Below the pieces are notes generated by a model. The model searched no databases. It was given only the letters and a program-made list of their open reading frames with translations, and had not been told where the DNA came from. Of a stretch of 58,194 bases of DNA, positions 9,601 through 18,476 are shown in pieces. The translations under genes were made by a program, and so were the position numbers. Numbering within the stretch: the first letter of the stretch is position 1; the number at the start of each line of letters is the position of its first letter. Origin of the DNA: Candidatus Woesearchaeota archaeon (GTDB taxonomy: Archaea > Nanobdellota > Nanobdellia > Woesearchaeales > 21-14-0-10-32-9); the NCBI GenBank assembly GCA_021735165.1, contig JAIPHP010000007.1, positions 1 through 58,194 of the forward strand. Reading direction: 5' to 3'.

Positions 9601-9960
9601 TTTTTTGTTCTGTTCGATTAGTTTTTTGCTTCCTAGTAAAAGTATTGTAAATATTATTATTGCAATTCCTGATAATGTCTTTATTATTTTGAAATCAAGC
9701 AAGCCATATTTTATTAAGTAAATTAACAGTATTGTTGTTCCGAATATTGTCAGCTTCATTTCTTTGTGCTTTATTTTTATTTTTTGTTTTATCTTGTTTT
9801 TTGACCAAAATGGCAGCATTATTGTTCCTATTATTATTCCTATAACTATTGTTACTATTGTAAATACTATATCCTTGAAGAATGAGTAAGATAGTATTAG
9901 CATCAGCACAGTTATTAGAATTAATCCAATTATTGTTTTTTTTATTTTTTCTTGTTGCAT
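9592..9960 (-). CDS. Small membrane protein of unknown function
   Basis: 122 aa with four predicted membrane segments (TIIGLILITVLMLILSY, IVFTIVTIVIGIIIGTIML, LTIFGTTILLIYLIKYGLL, TLSGIAIIIFTILLLG) and a lysine-rich loop between the second and third. Ribosome-binding site GAGGA sits 7 nt before the ATG at 9960. It may be the last gene of the mre11 operon (20-nt gap). No family recognised. Confidence 0.6.
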   Translation of the reverse strand: MQQEKIKKTIIGLILITVLMLILSYSFFKDIVFTIVTIVIGIIIGTIMLPFWSKNKIKQKIKIKHKEMKLTIFGTTILLIYLIKYGLLDFKIIKTLSGIAIIIFTILLLGSKKLIEQNKKLP

Positions 9961-9979
9961 ATTTTATCCTCATTTATTT

Positions 9980-11242
9980 TTATTGAGATTCTAGTGTTTG
10001 ATCTATGTCTTTTTGTATTCTTTTTTCGTAGTCGCTTTGTTTTTCTGCTTCATTTTTTTCTTGGCTTAATACTTGTATTAGTGTTTTTGTTAGTTTTTCT
10101 TCGTCTTGAAAATCATTTTCTGTTTGGTTTAGATGCTCTTTTATTAATTTGTTCTCTATTTGTTCTTGATGGTGTTCTTCTATTTTTATTTCTTTGAATT
10201 CTTGTGTTTTTAATTTATTTGTATTTTTCATTACAAAGTATGCGCCTTTTTGGTATAGTTCTTGTATTATTTCTTTCATTTCGATTTGATCTGTTGTTCC
10301 TGTGCTTAATTGTCCTTCTATTCTTAGGAGTATTATTTTATTTTGCACATCTTGGTTTTTTAGTGAATTTTTTATTTTTGTTGTTGCTTGTTCTGGATTT
10401 TCGTTTTCTATCAATACTTTTTCTATTATTGTTTCTTTTATTTTGAGTGTTTTTCTTTCTAGCTTTCCTTCGTCGTATATGTAAAATCCTCCTGTGTTTA
10501 ATTTTTCGAGTTCTGAGAAGTTTGCTGGAAAGGTAGGACCTGGATAGATAACGTTTTGATATCTGGGTTTAGAGTTTTGATTGTCTGTGTTTTGTGCTTC
10601 AGTTTTTTTTGTTAGATTTTGTTCATTGTATTCTGCTACTATATGCACATGTCCTCCTGCGTAGTAATCAAATCCTTTTGGTAAGAAGCTTATAGGATTT
10701 GATTCCATTTCTTGTAGTTCTTTTGGTTTTAATTCGTCTATTGATGTATGAAACATGAATATTTTGAATCCGTTTTCTTGCTCTAGATTTGTTGTATCTA
10801 ATGCTTCGTAGTATTTTCTTTCCAGCATGCCTCTTCTTCCTATCAATCCTGTTATTTTTGCTCCTGTTTTAGGATCTTCTGTGAATTGTAGTTGTAGTTT
10901 TCCTTGTTCATTTATTTTGCCTTTTGTTACATTTATTCCTAGTTTTGCTTCTTCTATTATGTCAAGCATTGTTTTTCCTGATGGTGAGTAGTCATGGCTT
11001 CCTGCGATGTAGTAAACGGGTATGTTTTTTTCTTTTAGTTCTTGTAATTTTTTTATTGCTAATTTTATTTGGTCTATTCCAGGTATTGCTGTGTTAAATA
11101 AGTCTCCTGCTATTAATAAGAAATCTACTTTTTCTTGTATTGATATATCTATTGCTTTGATAAATGATTCTTCAGCTAGTATTTTCATTTTAGGATCTCT
11201 CCAAGAGCCTATGTGCACGTCTGCTATGTGTGAGAATTTCAT
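9980..11242 (-). CDS. mre11: Mre11/SbcD-type DNA repair nuclease
   Basis: 420 aa calcineurin-like metallophosphoesterase. Motifs: ADVHIG at the start, IAGDLFN, GSHDYSP (Ser where most Mre11 proteins have Asn), FHTSIDE and YAGGHVHIV. Mre11 trims DNA ends at double-strand breaks, normally with the Rad50 ATPase. The Mre11 capping region follows the catalytic domain, and the last ~80 residues are highly charged and probably disordered. It is the last main gene of a minus-strand cluster with HerA. No Rad50 gene is adjacent or elsewhere in the window. Confidence 0.88.
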   Translation of the reverse strand: MKFSHIADVHIGSWRDPKMKILAEESFIKAIDISIQEKVDFLLIAGDLFNTAIPGIDQIKLAIKKLQELKEKNIPVYYIAGSHDYSPSGKTMLDIIEEAKLGINVTKGKINEQGKLQLQFTEDPKTGAKITGLIGRRGMLERKYYEALDTTNLEQENGFKIFMFHTSIDELKPKELQEMESNPISFLPKGFDYYAGGHVHIVAEYNEQNLTKKTEAQNTDNQNSKPRYQNVIYPGPTFPANFSELEKLNTGGFYIYDEGKLERKTLKIKETIIEKVLIENENPEQATTKIKNSLKNQDVQNKIILLRIEGQLSTGTTDQIEMKEIIQELYQKGAYFVMKNTNKLKTQEFKEIKIEEHHQEQIENKLIKEHLNQTENDFQDEEKLTKTLIQVLSQEKNEAEKQSDYEKRIQKDIDQTLESQ

Positions 11243-11284
11243 GTGTTAAGAAATACGTTGTAGTTTATATTTGTTTAGTTTGTT

Positions 11285-11617
11285 TTAGGTAAATTTTATG
11301 GTAATGTTATTTTCTAATTGGTATGTGTTTTTTGTTTTGTTTGTTGGTATTGCTTTTTTTGTTTTTGTTATGTATTCGTATATTTGTAGCGTGGTTTCTA
11401 GTTGTTCTTCTAGGTTTTCTTTTTGTTTTTGGTTGTGTATCATAGTTATTTTGTTTTCGTGTATTTTTTCTATTATTGTTTCGTAGTTAGGGTTTCCTGG
11501 TGCATAGTCATATATTAGAGGATTTGAAACGAATTCTTTTTGTTTTGTTGTTAGTTTTTCGTAGTCGTGTTGTTTTCCATATCTTTTTATTAGTTCTTCT
11601 GTTTTTTTTATTATCAT
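11285..11617 (-). CDS. Small helical protein in the HerA-Mre11 cluster, unknown
   Basis: 110 aa, highly charged, mostly helical, with a probable coiled coil in residues ~50-85 (KQKENLEEQLETTLQIYEYI). No Walker motifs or zinc hook, so it is not Rad50. It sits between the nuclease and mre11 genes with ~25-40 nt gaps, so it is probably co-transcribed. A role as an Mre11 or HerA partner is only inference from position. Confidence 0.65.
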   Translation of the reverse strand: MIIKKTEELIKRYGKQHDYEKLTTKQKEFVSNPLIYDYAPGNPNYETIIEKIHENKITMIHNQKQKENLEEQLETTLQIYEYITKTKKAIPTNKTKNTYQLENNITIKFT

Positions 11618-11643
11618 GTTTTGTGTGGAATTGTCTTTAATAT

Positions 11644-12318
11644 TTATATCTTTGCGTAGATATCAAGCATCTTTGCTAAATATTTTATTTTTTTGTTGTT
11701 GTCGTAATGGCTTAGTATGCTAGAACCTAGTTTTGAAACGTTTTTTTTGTTTATTTGGTTTATATCTGTTTTTTCAAAGAATTTTACTATTTCAAATGCT
11801 GCTCTTATGTTTTTTGAGTTTTTTATGTTTAGTTTTTTTCTTATTCCTTGTAACCATAGTTCTTCTTTTAGTACTTCGTCCATCCATTTTATTGGTCTGT
11901 TGTCGTTTAATTTTTTGGGGTTTATTTTTTCGAATCGAAATCCTTGTCCTGGTTTTATTTGGTATTCGTAGAAGTGTAGTTGTTGTTTTTTATAGTATGG
12001 TTTTAGTTGATCATATATTTGTTTTTTTATCATTGGTGCTAAGAAGTATATTTGTCCGTTTTTGGGTTCCATGAAATTTATGTATTTTGTTAGTTGTCCT
12101 ATTGCGTAGCTTGTGTTGTAGTTTAATGCTTTTAGTTCTATTCCTATAGGCGTTGTTTTACGCCAGTTTTTTTTGTGACATAATATGTCTATTCTTCCTC
12201 CTGTTATTTTGTATTCTTCTTCTAGAAGTGTTAGAGTTTTGTCTATTTTTTTTAGTTCTTGACCTTGGTTTTTTATTAGATATGATTGGATTATTTTTTC
12301 TATTGGTTTTTTTGTCAT
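11644..12318 (-). CDS. PD-(D/E)XK nuclease, NucS/DUF91-like
   Basis: 224 aa. Residues 40-46 GGRIDIL (Asp44), 59-63 GIELK (Glu61, Lys63) and AIGQLTKYI (Gln75, Tyr79) match the catalytic pattern of the NucS/EndoMS C-terminal domain: acidic, E-x-K, then a Q motif. The N-terminal DNA-binding domain of NucS is absent and the rest is helical. It would cut DNA in a Mg2+-dependent way. Placed between a methyltransferase and the small helical protein in the HerA-Mre11 cluster, it may take the place of NurA. Family assignment is by motif only. Confidence 0.75.
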   Translation of the reverse strand: MTKKPIEKIIQSYLIKNQGQELKKIDKTLTLLEEEYKITGGRIDILCHKKNWRKTTPIGIELKALNYNTSYAIGQLTKYINFMEPKNGQIYFLAPMIKKQIYDQLKPYYKKQQLHFYEYQIKPGQGFRFEKINPKKLNDNRPIKWMDEVLKEELWLQGIRKKLNIKNSKNIRAAFEIVKFFEKTDINQINKKNVSKLGSSILSHYDNNKKIKYLAKMLDIYAKI

Positions 12319-12394
12319 TATTTGTTGTTCAGGTTTGGTTTATTTTTAGTTTGCCTCAGAATTTTCGTAAGTTTTTTGGTGTTTATTGTGATTT

Positions 12395-13036
12395 TTACGG
12401 TTTTTGGACTATTGCTTCTATTGAATGAATTGTTATTTCTTTGTTTTCTTTTGTATAATGTGGTCTTTTTGTTTCTTTTATTTTTATCATCGAATAATTT
12501 TTTAATAGTTCTTCCATGTATTGTAGAGTGAATAAACGCATTTGCTTTCCTTGGTATTCGTAGAAATTTTCTTCTAATAATGTTCCTTTTTTGTATGCTG
12601 TGTTTTGTGTTGATTTGCATCTTATAAATAGCAGTCCATTTTTGTTTAAGGCAGTTTTTATTTTTGTTATTATCAATTTTGTTGTTGTGTCGTTGAAATA
12701 ATGAATGCTTAATTCGGAGTATATTGCGTCGTATTTTCCAGTTATTCTTTTTTTTGTTATATCTAGTATTTTTGTTTCTATGTTTTGTATGTTTTCTTTT
12801 TGTATTTGTTGTCTTAGTTTTAATAGTGCGTTTGTTGAAAGGTCTATCGCGGTTACTTTATAACCTTTTTTCGCGAAGTATATTGTTTCTTGGCCTGCTC
12901 CGCATCCTATGTCTAACATAGTTTTTATGCTGTGTTGTTTCATTATTTGATTTGCTTCTTTTGCAAATTCTGATATTTCTTTTTTTGGGGGCAGTTTTTG
13001 TTTCCAGAAGTTGTTCCAGTATGCTTGTTGATTCAT
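12395..13036 (-). CDS. SAM-dependent methyltransferase (class I)
   Basis: 213 aa. Motif I is [19 protein letters not shown] (SAM-binding), followed by [14 protein letters not shown] (acidic residue that binds ribose) and [12 protein letters not shown]. The fold is TehB-like. The start overlaps the herA stop by 4 nt (ATGA), showing translational coupling. The substrate is unknown; small-molecule or protein methylation is as likely as nucleic acid. No N-6 adenine signature (DPPY/NPPY) is seen. Confidence 0.82.
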   Translation of the reverse strand: MNQQAYWNNFWKQKLPPKKEISEFAKEANQIMKQHSIKTMLDIGCGAGQETIYFAKKGYKVTAIDLSTNALLKLRQQIQKENIQNIETKILDITKKRITGKYDAIYSELSIHYFNDTTTKLIITKIKTALNKNGLLFIRCKSTQNTAYKKGTLLEENFYEYQGKQMRLFTLQYMEELLKNYSMIKIKETKRPHYTKENKEITIHSIEAIVQKP

Positions 13037-14580
13037 TTCAAACCTATCATGTTTATTTTTGTTTCTGATTTTGTTTCTTTTTGTTTTTGTATTTCTGTTT
13101 TTGCTCTTTTGTCAAAGAAAGGTATGTTTATTGGTAGTGCAAATTTTGTAAATGTGCTTGTTATTAGTGCTTCTCCTTGATCTAGACTCGCTATATTTCG
13201 GTTATCCTTTGTTAGATCTTGACTTGCGCTTTCTATTATTGCGGTTCTTTCTGTGTTCATTTCAGTTCCAAGTATTATTTTTGTGTTCATATTTGCTAGT
13301 ATTTCTTTTGGTATTAGACTGGGTAGTTGCGTTAGTGCGCAAAGGCCTATTTTGAATTTTCTTCCTTCTCTTGCTATTGTTGAAAATATGTTTGGTCCTT
13401 TTTCAAGTGCTTCTTTACCTATAACTCTGGGTGCTTCCTCTAATACTATTGTTATTGTTGGTTTTTCGTTTAGTTGTCCTTTTGTGTTGTAATATTGGTA
13501 TTTTTCTAGTATTTCTGTTGTTATTATATTTGCTATTAATAGTTCTTTTTGACCTGAGAAGTTGCTTGTGTCTATTATTACCGTTTTTCCTTGTTCTAGT
13601 TCTTTTTGTATTTCTGTCGTTGTAATTTGTCCAGCTTCTTTGCTGAATATTCCTGTTTCTGTTAGTTTTTGTTGTTGAGAATCCAAGTCCAGTATTATTT
13701 TTATTTTTCTTCTTAGTACTGCAAGGCTTAATTCATTTATTTCTTTATTTTGTGTTTCTTGAGTTATGTCGCTTGTTATTATTTGTTCTATCCAGTTTTC
13801 TTTGAATTTTTTGTAGTATATGTACATTATTTGTTTCTGAGGATTTGTCAGTTCTATTATGTCTAAGTGATGAGGCTTTATTTTTTTTATATTTAGTCTT
13901 AATGTTTTTTGTCCTTGCGATGTTTCTTTTGGCGTATAATATTTTATTTTGTCTTTTTCTGGATGATCTTTTAGTCCTATGTTATTTCTTCCATAGTATT
14001 CGTCGTGGGGATCAAATATTAGTTGCGCAGTTTTTTCGTTTGGGATGTTACTCCACAAAAGATTTTTCATAAGTACACTTTTTCCTCTTCCAGTAGTTCC
14101 TGTTATCAGTATATGGTGGCTTAATGTTTTTTCGGCGTTTAAATTTATGTGTATAGGTAGTTTTTTAGTGCCACTTCTTAGGTTTCCTATGAATAATGTG
14201 TTTTCTTTATTAGCCAGAAATTTTAGGTCTTGTTCTGTTGGTTCTCTTAATTTGTTGAATATCTCAGGCAAATTTTTTGTTGGCTCTGCTTTTTCATTAA
14301 TAATGTTTACTAATGCTTTACATAAGGCAAGTTTATAGTTTCTTGTGTTTTTGTTAAAAAATTTTGATTGTATATTTTCTTCTAGTTCCATTCCGGATAT
14401 TCTTTCTAAATTTTGTTGGCTGATTTGTGAACTAAAGAACATATCATATATTTGATATAGGGTTTTTGTTTGGTTTTTGTTGTCTGATATTAGAAGTTCT
14501 CCTATTTCTATTTCTTTGTCTGATTTTTGTCTAATTAATATCTCTCCAAATCTTCCACCTATTATTTGTGCTTTTTCCAT
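13033..14580 (-). CDS. herA: HerA-type DNA translocase/helicase
   Basis: 515 aa. The N-terminus ([20 protein letters not shown]) is the HAS barrel. Walker A is GTTGRGKS at 161-168, Walker B is [14 protein letters not shown], and a downstream [15 protein letters not shown] region matches the sensor segment. HerA hexamers pump DNA ends to a nuclease during resection. In most archaea the partner is NurA; here the following genes encode a methyltransferase and a NucS-like nuclease. First gene of the cluster, divergent from an unknown gene at 14785. Confidence 0.88.
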   Translation of the reverse strand: MEKAQIIGGRFGEILIRQKSDKEIEIGELLISDNKNQTKTLYQIYDMFFSSQISQQNLERISGMELEENIQSKFFNKNTRNYKLALCKALVNIINEKAEPTKNLPEIFNKLREPTEQDLKFLANKENTLFIGNLRSGTKKLPIHINLNAEKTLSHHILITGTTGRGKSVLMKNLLWSNIPNEKTAQLIFDPHDEYYGRNNIGLKDHPEKDKIKYYTPKETSQGQKTLRLNIKKIKPHHLDIIELTNPQKQIMYIYYKKFKENWIEQIITSDITQETQNKEINELSLAVLRRKIKIILDLDSQQQKLTETGIFSKEAGQITTTEIQKELEQGKTVIIDTSNFSGQKELLIANIITTEILEKYQYYNTKGQLNEKPTITIVLEEAPRVIGKEALEKGPNIFSTIAREGRKFKIGLCALTQLPSLIPKEILANMNTKIILGTEMNTERTAIIESASQDLTKDNRNIASLDQGEALITSTFTKFALPINIPFFDKRAKTEIQKQKETKSETKINMIGLK

Positions 14581-14784
14581 AACTTTGTGGAGTTTGAATT
14601 CATATTTATAATTACTGGTAATGAATAATTATTTTTAGATAGTGAAGTGAAAGAATCATACGTATCTAAAGCTTTTAAAAAAACACATTCTAAGTCAAAA
14701 TACTCTTGAAAAAAGTTCTTTTACTACTGATAAATAATAATCTTTCGAAAGATTTAAAAAAACAGATAAATTCTAAAAAATAAA

Positions 14785-15510
14785 ATGAACGCAACAACTC
14801 AAAAAATAATAACTCAAAAAATAAAACCAAAAAAACCATATAAAAATATCAACTTGCAATTAGCAGGAATAGACTCGGAATTCCCAGAAGGCATAGAAAA
14901 ATACATAATAAGAATTGAACATAAAGGAAAAACAATACAACACAAAACCCACTTCATATTCTCATCATTGATATACAACAATCTAGAATTGAATTTTGCA
15001 GTACACGAAAACCTAAATGGAAAAGCACATAACTACCAAACCGCAGAAGAACAAATAACAGAACTAGATGCCATAATAATTGGAGAAACTGTTTTAGTTC
15101 CAAAAACAGAACTAAGTTTAAACACAATAAAAGACTCAATAAAAATAACGAACTTACCCTTAATAAAATACTTGGCGATAGAAGACAAAATAGCGTCAAC
15201 AGCATTAAAAACACTAGGAAAAAGAATACTACGAAAAACAATAGAACAAATAGCAATAGACGAAAAAGGAATATATTTAGCACTATTTCAAAATAAAGAA
15301 GAGAAATTAATAGCTGCTTATGGAACAAGCGAACAAATGCAAAAAACAATAGCACAATACAGCTTAGCAAACATAAACATAAAAACGTTATATACAAACA
15401 TAGAAACAGAAAAAATAGAAAGAAACATAGATGAAATAAACAAAGTGATAAAAGAAAACACACTGCAAAGATCAAAATATCTAATAAAAACAATTTTCAA
15501 GTACAAATAA
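14785..15510 (+). CDS. Unknown protein divergent from herA
   Basis: 241 aa, soluble, alternating beta and helix; a basic start (KKPYKNINLQLAGIDSEFPEG), then LDAIIIGETVLVP and a lysine/isoleucine-rich C-terminus. It shares a ~200-nt intergenic region with herA. I considered NurA because of location, but the acidic NurA motifs are not visible. Strongly A-rich coding. Confidence 0.6.
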   Translation: MNATTQKIITQKIKPKKPYKNINLQLAGIDSEFPEGIEKYIIRIEHKGKTIQHKTHFIFSSLIYNNLELNFAVHENLNGKAHNYQTAEEQITELDAIIIGETVLVPKTELSLNTIKDSIKITNLPLIKYLAIEDKIASTALKTLGKRILRKTIEQIAIDEKGIYLALFQNKEEKLIAAYGTSEQMQKTIAQYSLANINIKTLYTNIETEKIERNIDEINKVIKENTLQRSKYLIKTIFKYK

Positions 15511-15580
15511 TGAAAATCGCTCCTCTAAGTCCGCTAAGAAACTAGAACTTTCTGGCACAACAAAAATGAACGAACATTTA
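15511..15580 (+). repeat. Hairpin repeat copy R1 (internally deleted)
   Basis: Matches the start of copy R3 (47038) for ~45 nt from TGAAAATCGCT through the AGAAACT...CTTTCT hairpin. It then jumps to the R3 segment with ACAACAAAAATGAA...CATTT. The ~75 nt between these in R3 are missing. It begins directly at the stop of the preceding gene. Confidence 0.65.
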
Positions 15581-15617
15581 CCCAAGACGAAGCTAAGAAG
15601 TGCTTAAGGGATTTGTA

Positions 15618-15761
15618 ATGAATTATGAAATAAAATTTAGCAAAGTATTTAAAAAATCAATGAAAAAATTAAAAAAGAAAAATCCTGTACTGTTCAGACA
15701 AATCACTAAAAAACTTTTTTACATAATAGACCATCATGAAGATACATTAAATACAACTTAG
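15618..15761 (+). pseudogene. Truncated RelE/ParE-type toxin relic
   Basis: A 47-codon frame beginning MNYEIKFSKVFKKSMKKLKK then KNPVLFRQITKKL matches the first half of RelE-family mRNA interferases, which are ~85-90 aa. The C-terminal half with the catalytic basic residues is missing. The ATG overlaps a TAA (TAATG) that ends an upstream frame reading ...TQDEAKKCLRDL, a plausible antitoxin C-terminal stub. The pair looks like a decayed toxin-antitoxin module interrupted by repeat R1. Confidence 0.6.
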
Positions 15762-15802
15762 TCTTTTTTCTAGATTACTCGTAGTTATTAAAGGCCCAAT
15801 CA

Positions 15803-16639
15803 TCAACTTAAACTTTTCTTTAAATGTTTGTCAAGTTTATTCAAATGCCCTAAAAACCTTTTTATTTGGTTTTCTGTGATCCCTGTTTCTGGTTCTGTGT
15901 AATCAATTTTTTGATAATCTGAAAATCTTTCTACCGGATTTAATTTTATAATTGATCCTCCGAATGAATTATGTCCATCATCATTTTTGACGATTTGATA
16001 ATTTTTGGATTCGAAAAAATCCTTTATTATATTATCTCCATCCGGAGTATAGATTTTATTCAGATTGATGCCCGCAATGAAACCAGCGCACATACCAACA
16101 GGATTTAATTCTGTTATTCTTTTTAATGTCGGAAGTATAAATTCAAACGAAACATTATTATCATTCTTTTCAATTGAATATTTAAGTGAAATCCCAGGTA
16201 AAGCCATGTAACTTGAAGACAATGATCCTGAATAACCATCAACCTTTTTGTCAGTCTGAATATCTAGATTTTCCAGTTTATCATCTATTTTATTTTCAAA
16301 ACTTTTGTAAGATTCAAATATTAAATTTGTTAATGATGAACGATTAGTTAATATTTGTTCTTTTTCATTGTCAAACTTAAATTTGACATGTATTTTTTCT
16401 GGTTCTGAAAAAAAATATTCTTTTTTCTCAGTTTCGACATCGAAAGTTTTATTTTTGTATTTATCTATGAATTGCTTTTCTGATAAACCAGATTTTTTTA
16501 ATTCTTCTAGTAATAAGTAATTCTCAAAATTTTCATATTCATCTGTTTTATTTTGTAATTTGTTTGCTATTTCTCTTATTTTAATGTAATTTTCTCCGAA
16601 TACCATCGTATCAATTGATTTACTTTTTCTTTTATTCAT
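15803..16639 (-). CDS. Unknown soluble protein
   Basis: 278 aa from ATG 16639, chosen because GGTGA lies 6 nt upstream; the longer frame to 16738 overlaps the next gene. N-terminus is basic (MNKRKSKSIDTMVFGENYIK). The middle is helical and charged, and the C-terminal part is mixed alpha/beta (GMCAGFIAGINLNKIYTPDGDN, SFGGSIIKLNPVERFSDYQ). No family recognised. It forms a probable operon with the 95-aa gene upstream, under the divergent promoter shared with the TrmB-like regulator. Confidence 0.65.
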   Translation of the reverse strand: MNKRKSKSIDTMVFGENYIKIREIANKLQNKTDEYENFENYLLLEELKKSGLSEKQFIDKYKNKTFDVETEKKEYFFSEPEKIHVKFKFDNEKEQILTNRSSLTNLIFESYKSFENKIDDKLENLDIQTDKKVDGYSGSLSSSYMALPGISLKYSIEKNDNNVSFEFILPTLKRITELNPVGMCAGFIAGINLNKIYTPDGDNIIKDFFESKNYQIVKNDDGHNSFGGSIIKLNPVERFSDYQKIDYTEPETGITENQIKRFLGHLNKLDKHLKKSLS

Positions 16640-16709
16640 TTTTTTCACCTTTTTAATAAAAAGAGAAAAGGATTTCTCCTTTCCTCTTAACTTTCTTTGA
16701 CACCTACAA

Positions 16710-16997
16710 TCATACAATCCTATACGATCCATTATCAACTTCTTTTGCTATTCCAAGATACTCTCTTTGTTGTAAATCAAAGGCATATCTCCAGCACCCA
16801 GGACCTTTCTGGTTGTCGTACTTGTTTAGAGCTTTTGCATCAGCAGCAATTATTTTTTGACCGTTAACTGGAACTAAATGTAATCTGTATTTTCCATTGC
16901 TGAAAGTATTTTCTCTGATTAGGTCTGATATTTCTCTTATTTCACTTTCAACTTTTTTTCCTAACTCTTTGTATTTCCTGAATTTTTTGGGAATCAT
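16710..16997 (-). CDS. Small unknown protein next to TrmB-like regulator
   Basis: 95 aa from ATG 16997, preceded by AGGTGAG 6 nt upstream; the GTG at 17006 is part of that site. Helical first half, then a beta-rich segment (KYRLHLVPVNGQKIIAADAK) and GPGCWRYAFDLQQREYLGIA. No family recognised. A TATA-like element at 17038-17046 reads on both strands and can drive this gene and the divergent regulator. Confidence 0.65.
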   Translation of the reverse strand: MIPKKFRKYKELGKKVESEIREISDLIRENTFSNGKYRLHLVPVNGQKIIAADAKALNKYDNQKGPGCWRYAFDLQQREYLGIAKEVDNGSYRIV

Positions 16998-17024
16998 AAG
17001 ACTCACCTCTTTTTATCACTATGT

Positions 17025-17069
17025 AGTACTAACATAATTATAAATACTGGTAGTAGTATTAAACTACTA
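17025..17069. promoter_or_regulatory. Divergent promoter with operator-like inverted repeats
   Basis: TTATAAATA at 17038-17046 is a TATA box ~25 nt before the regulator ATG (17070), so that mRNA would be leaderless. Between them lie nested inverted repeats: AATACT-N6-AGTATT (17043-17060) and TAGTAG-N7-CTACTA (17051-17069). AGTACT at 17025-17030 lies on the other side of the TATA box. The segment TACTGGTAGTA resembles TrmB-family sites. A bound regulator would block its own transcription start and probably that of the divergent genes. Confidence 0.6.
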
Positions 17070-17813
17070 ATGAAAATAGAAGATTTAGAGAAACTAGGAC
17101 TTTCTAAGACAGAAAGCACCCTATACTTAGCCATGTTAAAGCTTGGAAGTGCTGATGTAAAGACTCTAGTCTACGAAACTGGCTTTTTCAAAGCAAATAC
17201 ATATGATGCAATGGAAAAACTATGCGAAAAAGGACTAATTTCCAAAATAATTCAAAATAATGTAAGAACATACAACCTTGAAGACCCAGACACATTAATA
17301 GAATACATAGAAACAAAAAAATCAGAACTGGATGATAAAAAAAGACTTGCAAAGAAGCTGTCAGAGCAAGTAAAATTGTCAAAAGACAACATCCATAGCT
17401 CAGAAACCGCAGTAGTACTAAGAGGCATAACAGGAGTAAAGAAGATGCACAGAGACATGCTTGACGAAGGCAAAGATTATGTAAGTTTTGGAGCGCCAGA
17501 AGAATCAGACAAATTAATACCAGAATACTACTGGAGAAACATGCATAAAAGACAAGTAGAAAAAGGAATAAAAGCAAAATTGCTATTCAACAAATCATTA
17601 GAATACTGGAAAGACGCAATACCTCACAAAGAAATAGAATTAAGGTTCTTTGAAAAAGAATTCGAACCACTAACAGAGACAACGATATACGGAGATAAAG
17701 TAGCAATAACTGTTTACACAGAAAAACCAGTCGTTACATTAATCAAGAACAAACACATGGCAAACTCATACAGAGGAATATTTGAAATCTTATGGAAACA
17801 AAGTAAAAAATAA
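17070..17813 (+). CDS. TrmB-family transcriptional regulator
   Basis: 247 aa. Residues 1-75 are the TrmB winged-helix domain (LEKLGLSKTESTLYLAMLKLG then FFKANTYDAMEKLCEKGLIS). A coiled coil (~78-110) follows. The C-terminal part (VVLRGITGVKKMHRDML...) is the phospholipase-D-like regulatory domain of short TrmB proteins, without the longer sugar-binding extension. The ligand is unknown. Operator-like repeats cover its transcription start, suggesting autoregulation. Confidence 0.85.
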   Translation: MKIEDLEKLGLSKTESTLYLAMLKLGSADVKTLVYETGFFKANTYDAMEKLCEKGLISKIIQNNVRTYNLEDPDTLIEYIETKKSELDDKKRLAKKLSEQVKLSKDNIHSSETAVVLRGITGVKKMHRDMLDEGKDYVSFGAPEESDKLIPEYYWRNMHKRQVEKGIKAKLLFNKSLEYWKDAIPHKEIELRFFEKEFEPLTETTIYGDKVAITVYTEKPVVTLIKNKHMANSYRGIFEILWKQSKK

Positions 17814-17862
17814 ACACATATTTTTCATCAATATATAAATAATCTAACTTAATTATATTAAA

Positions 17863-18375
17863 TTATTTAACTTTGGCATAAGATAAATCATCATAATATC
17901 TGCCATCCTTTTTGGTGCACTTTTTTCTAATTCCTTCTAATTCAAAACCGTTTTTTTCCAATACTTTTTTTGAAGCAATATTATATGCTCTTAAACCTGC
18001 TTCTATTCTTACTAATTTATACTTTTTAAACGCGTAATTAGTAATCAATTTAACCGCTTCAGAAACAATACCTCTACCTCGATATTTCTTATCGAGATTA
18101 TAAGTAATAGCACATTTATGATTAGGAACAATGTGATGAATCGATATAGATCCTGCAAATTCTCCATCCACTTCTATGGCAAAATTTTCCGAGGTTTTAT
18201 TTTTCTTTCTATTTTCTTTTATTGCAGACTCAATTTCCTCTATTGCTTGTTTTAAAGTTTCAGGATGACTTCTAAAATTCATAGCAGTTTCTTTATCTTG
18301 TTGAACTTCAAAATTACGTTTTGCATCTGATAATTTAGGATATCTTAAAATAAATTGTTTCGCTTTAATAATCAT
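17863..18375 (-). CDS. GNAT N-acetyltransferase (RimJ/RimL-like)
   Basis: 170 aa from ATG 18375, preceded by GGTGA. The acetyl-CoA loop is KKYRGRGIVSEAVKLITNYAF, with a following strand LVRIEAGLRAYNIASKKVLEKNGFELEG typical of RimJ/RimL-type enzymes. The substrate may be an N-terminal amine or a small molecule. Single gene next to the ABC exporter. Confidence 0.85.
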   Translation of the reverse strand: MIIKAKQFILRYPKLSDAKRNFEVQQDKETAMNFRSHPETLKQAIEEIESAIKENRKKNKTSENFAIEVDGEFAGSISIHHIVPNHKCAITYNLDKKYRGRGIVSEAVKLITNYAFKKYKLVRIEAGLRAYNIASKKVLEKNGFELEGIRKKCTKKDGRYYDDLSYAKVK

Positions 18376-18476
18376 AGTTTTCACCAAATAAATTTTAAGC
18401 AAAATTATTTTTAAATATTACTAAAAAAAAGAAATAAAAAAAGTTATGCTACAACCGTGATCCGACTGCTGACAGT

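Noticed and set aside
11285-11617. Rad50 fragment
   Set aside because: No Walker A, ABC signature or zinc hook; only a short coiled coil.
12395-13036. DNA methyltransferase of a restriction or BREX/DISARM-like system
   Set aside because: No DPPY/NPPY or cytosine motifs; the fold is TehB-like, so DNA as substrate is not supported.
14785-15510. NurA nuclease
   Set aside because: Position beside herA is suggestive, but the acidic NurA motifs are not visible; called unknown.
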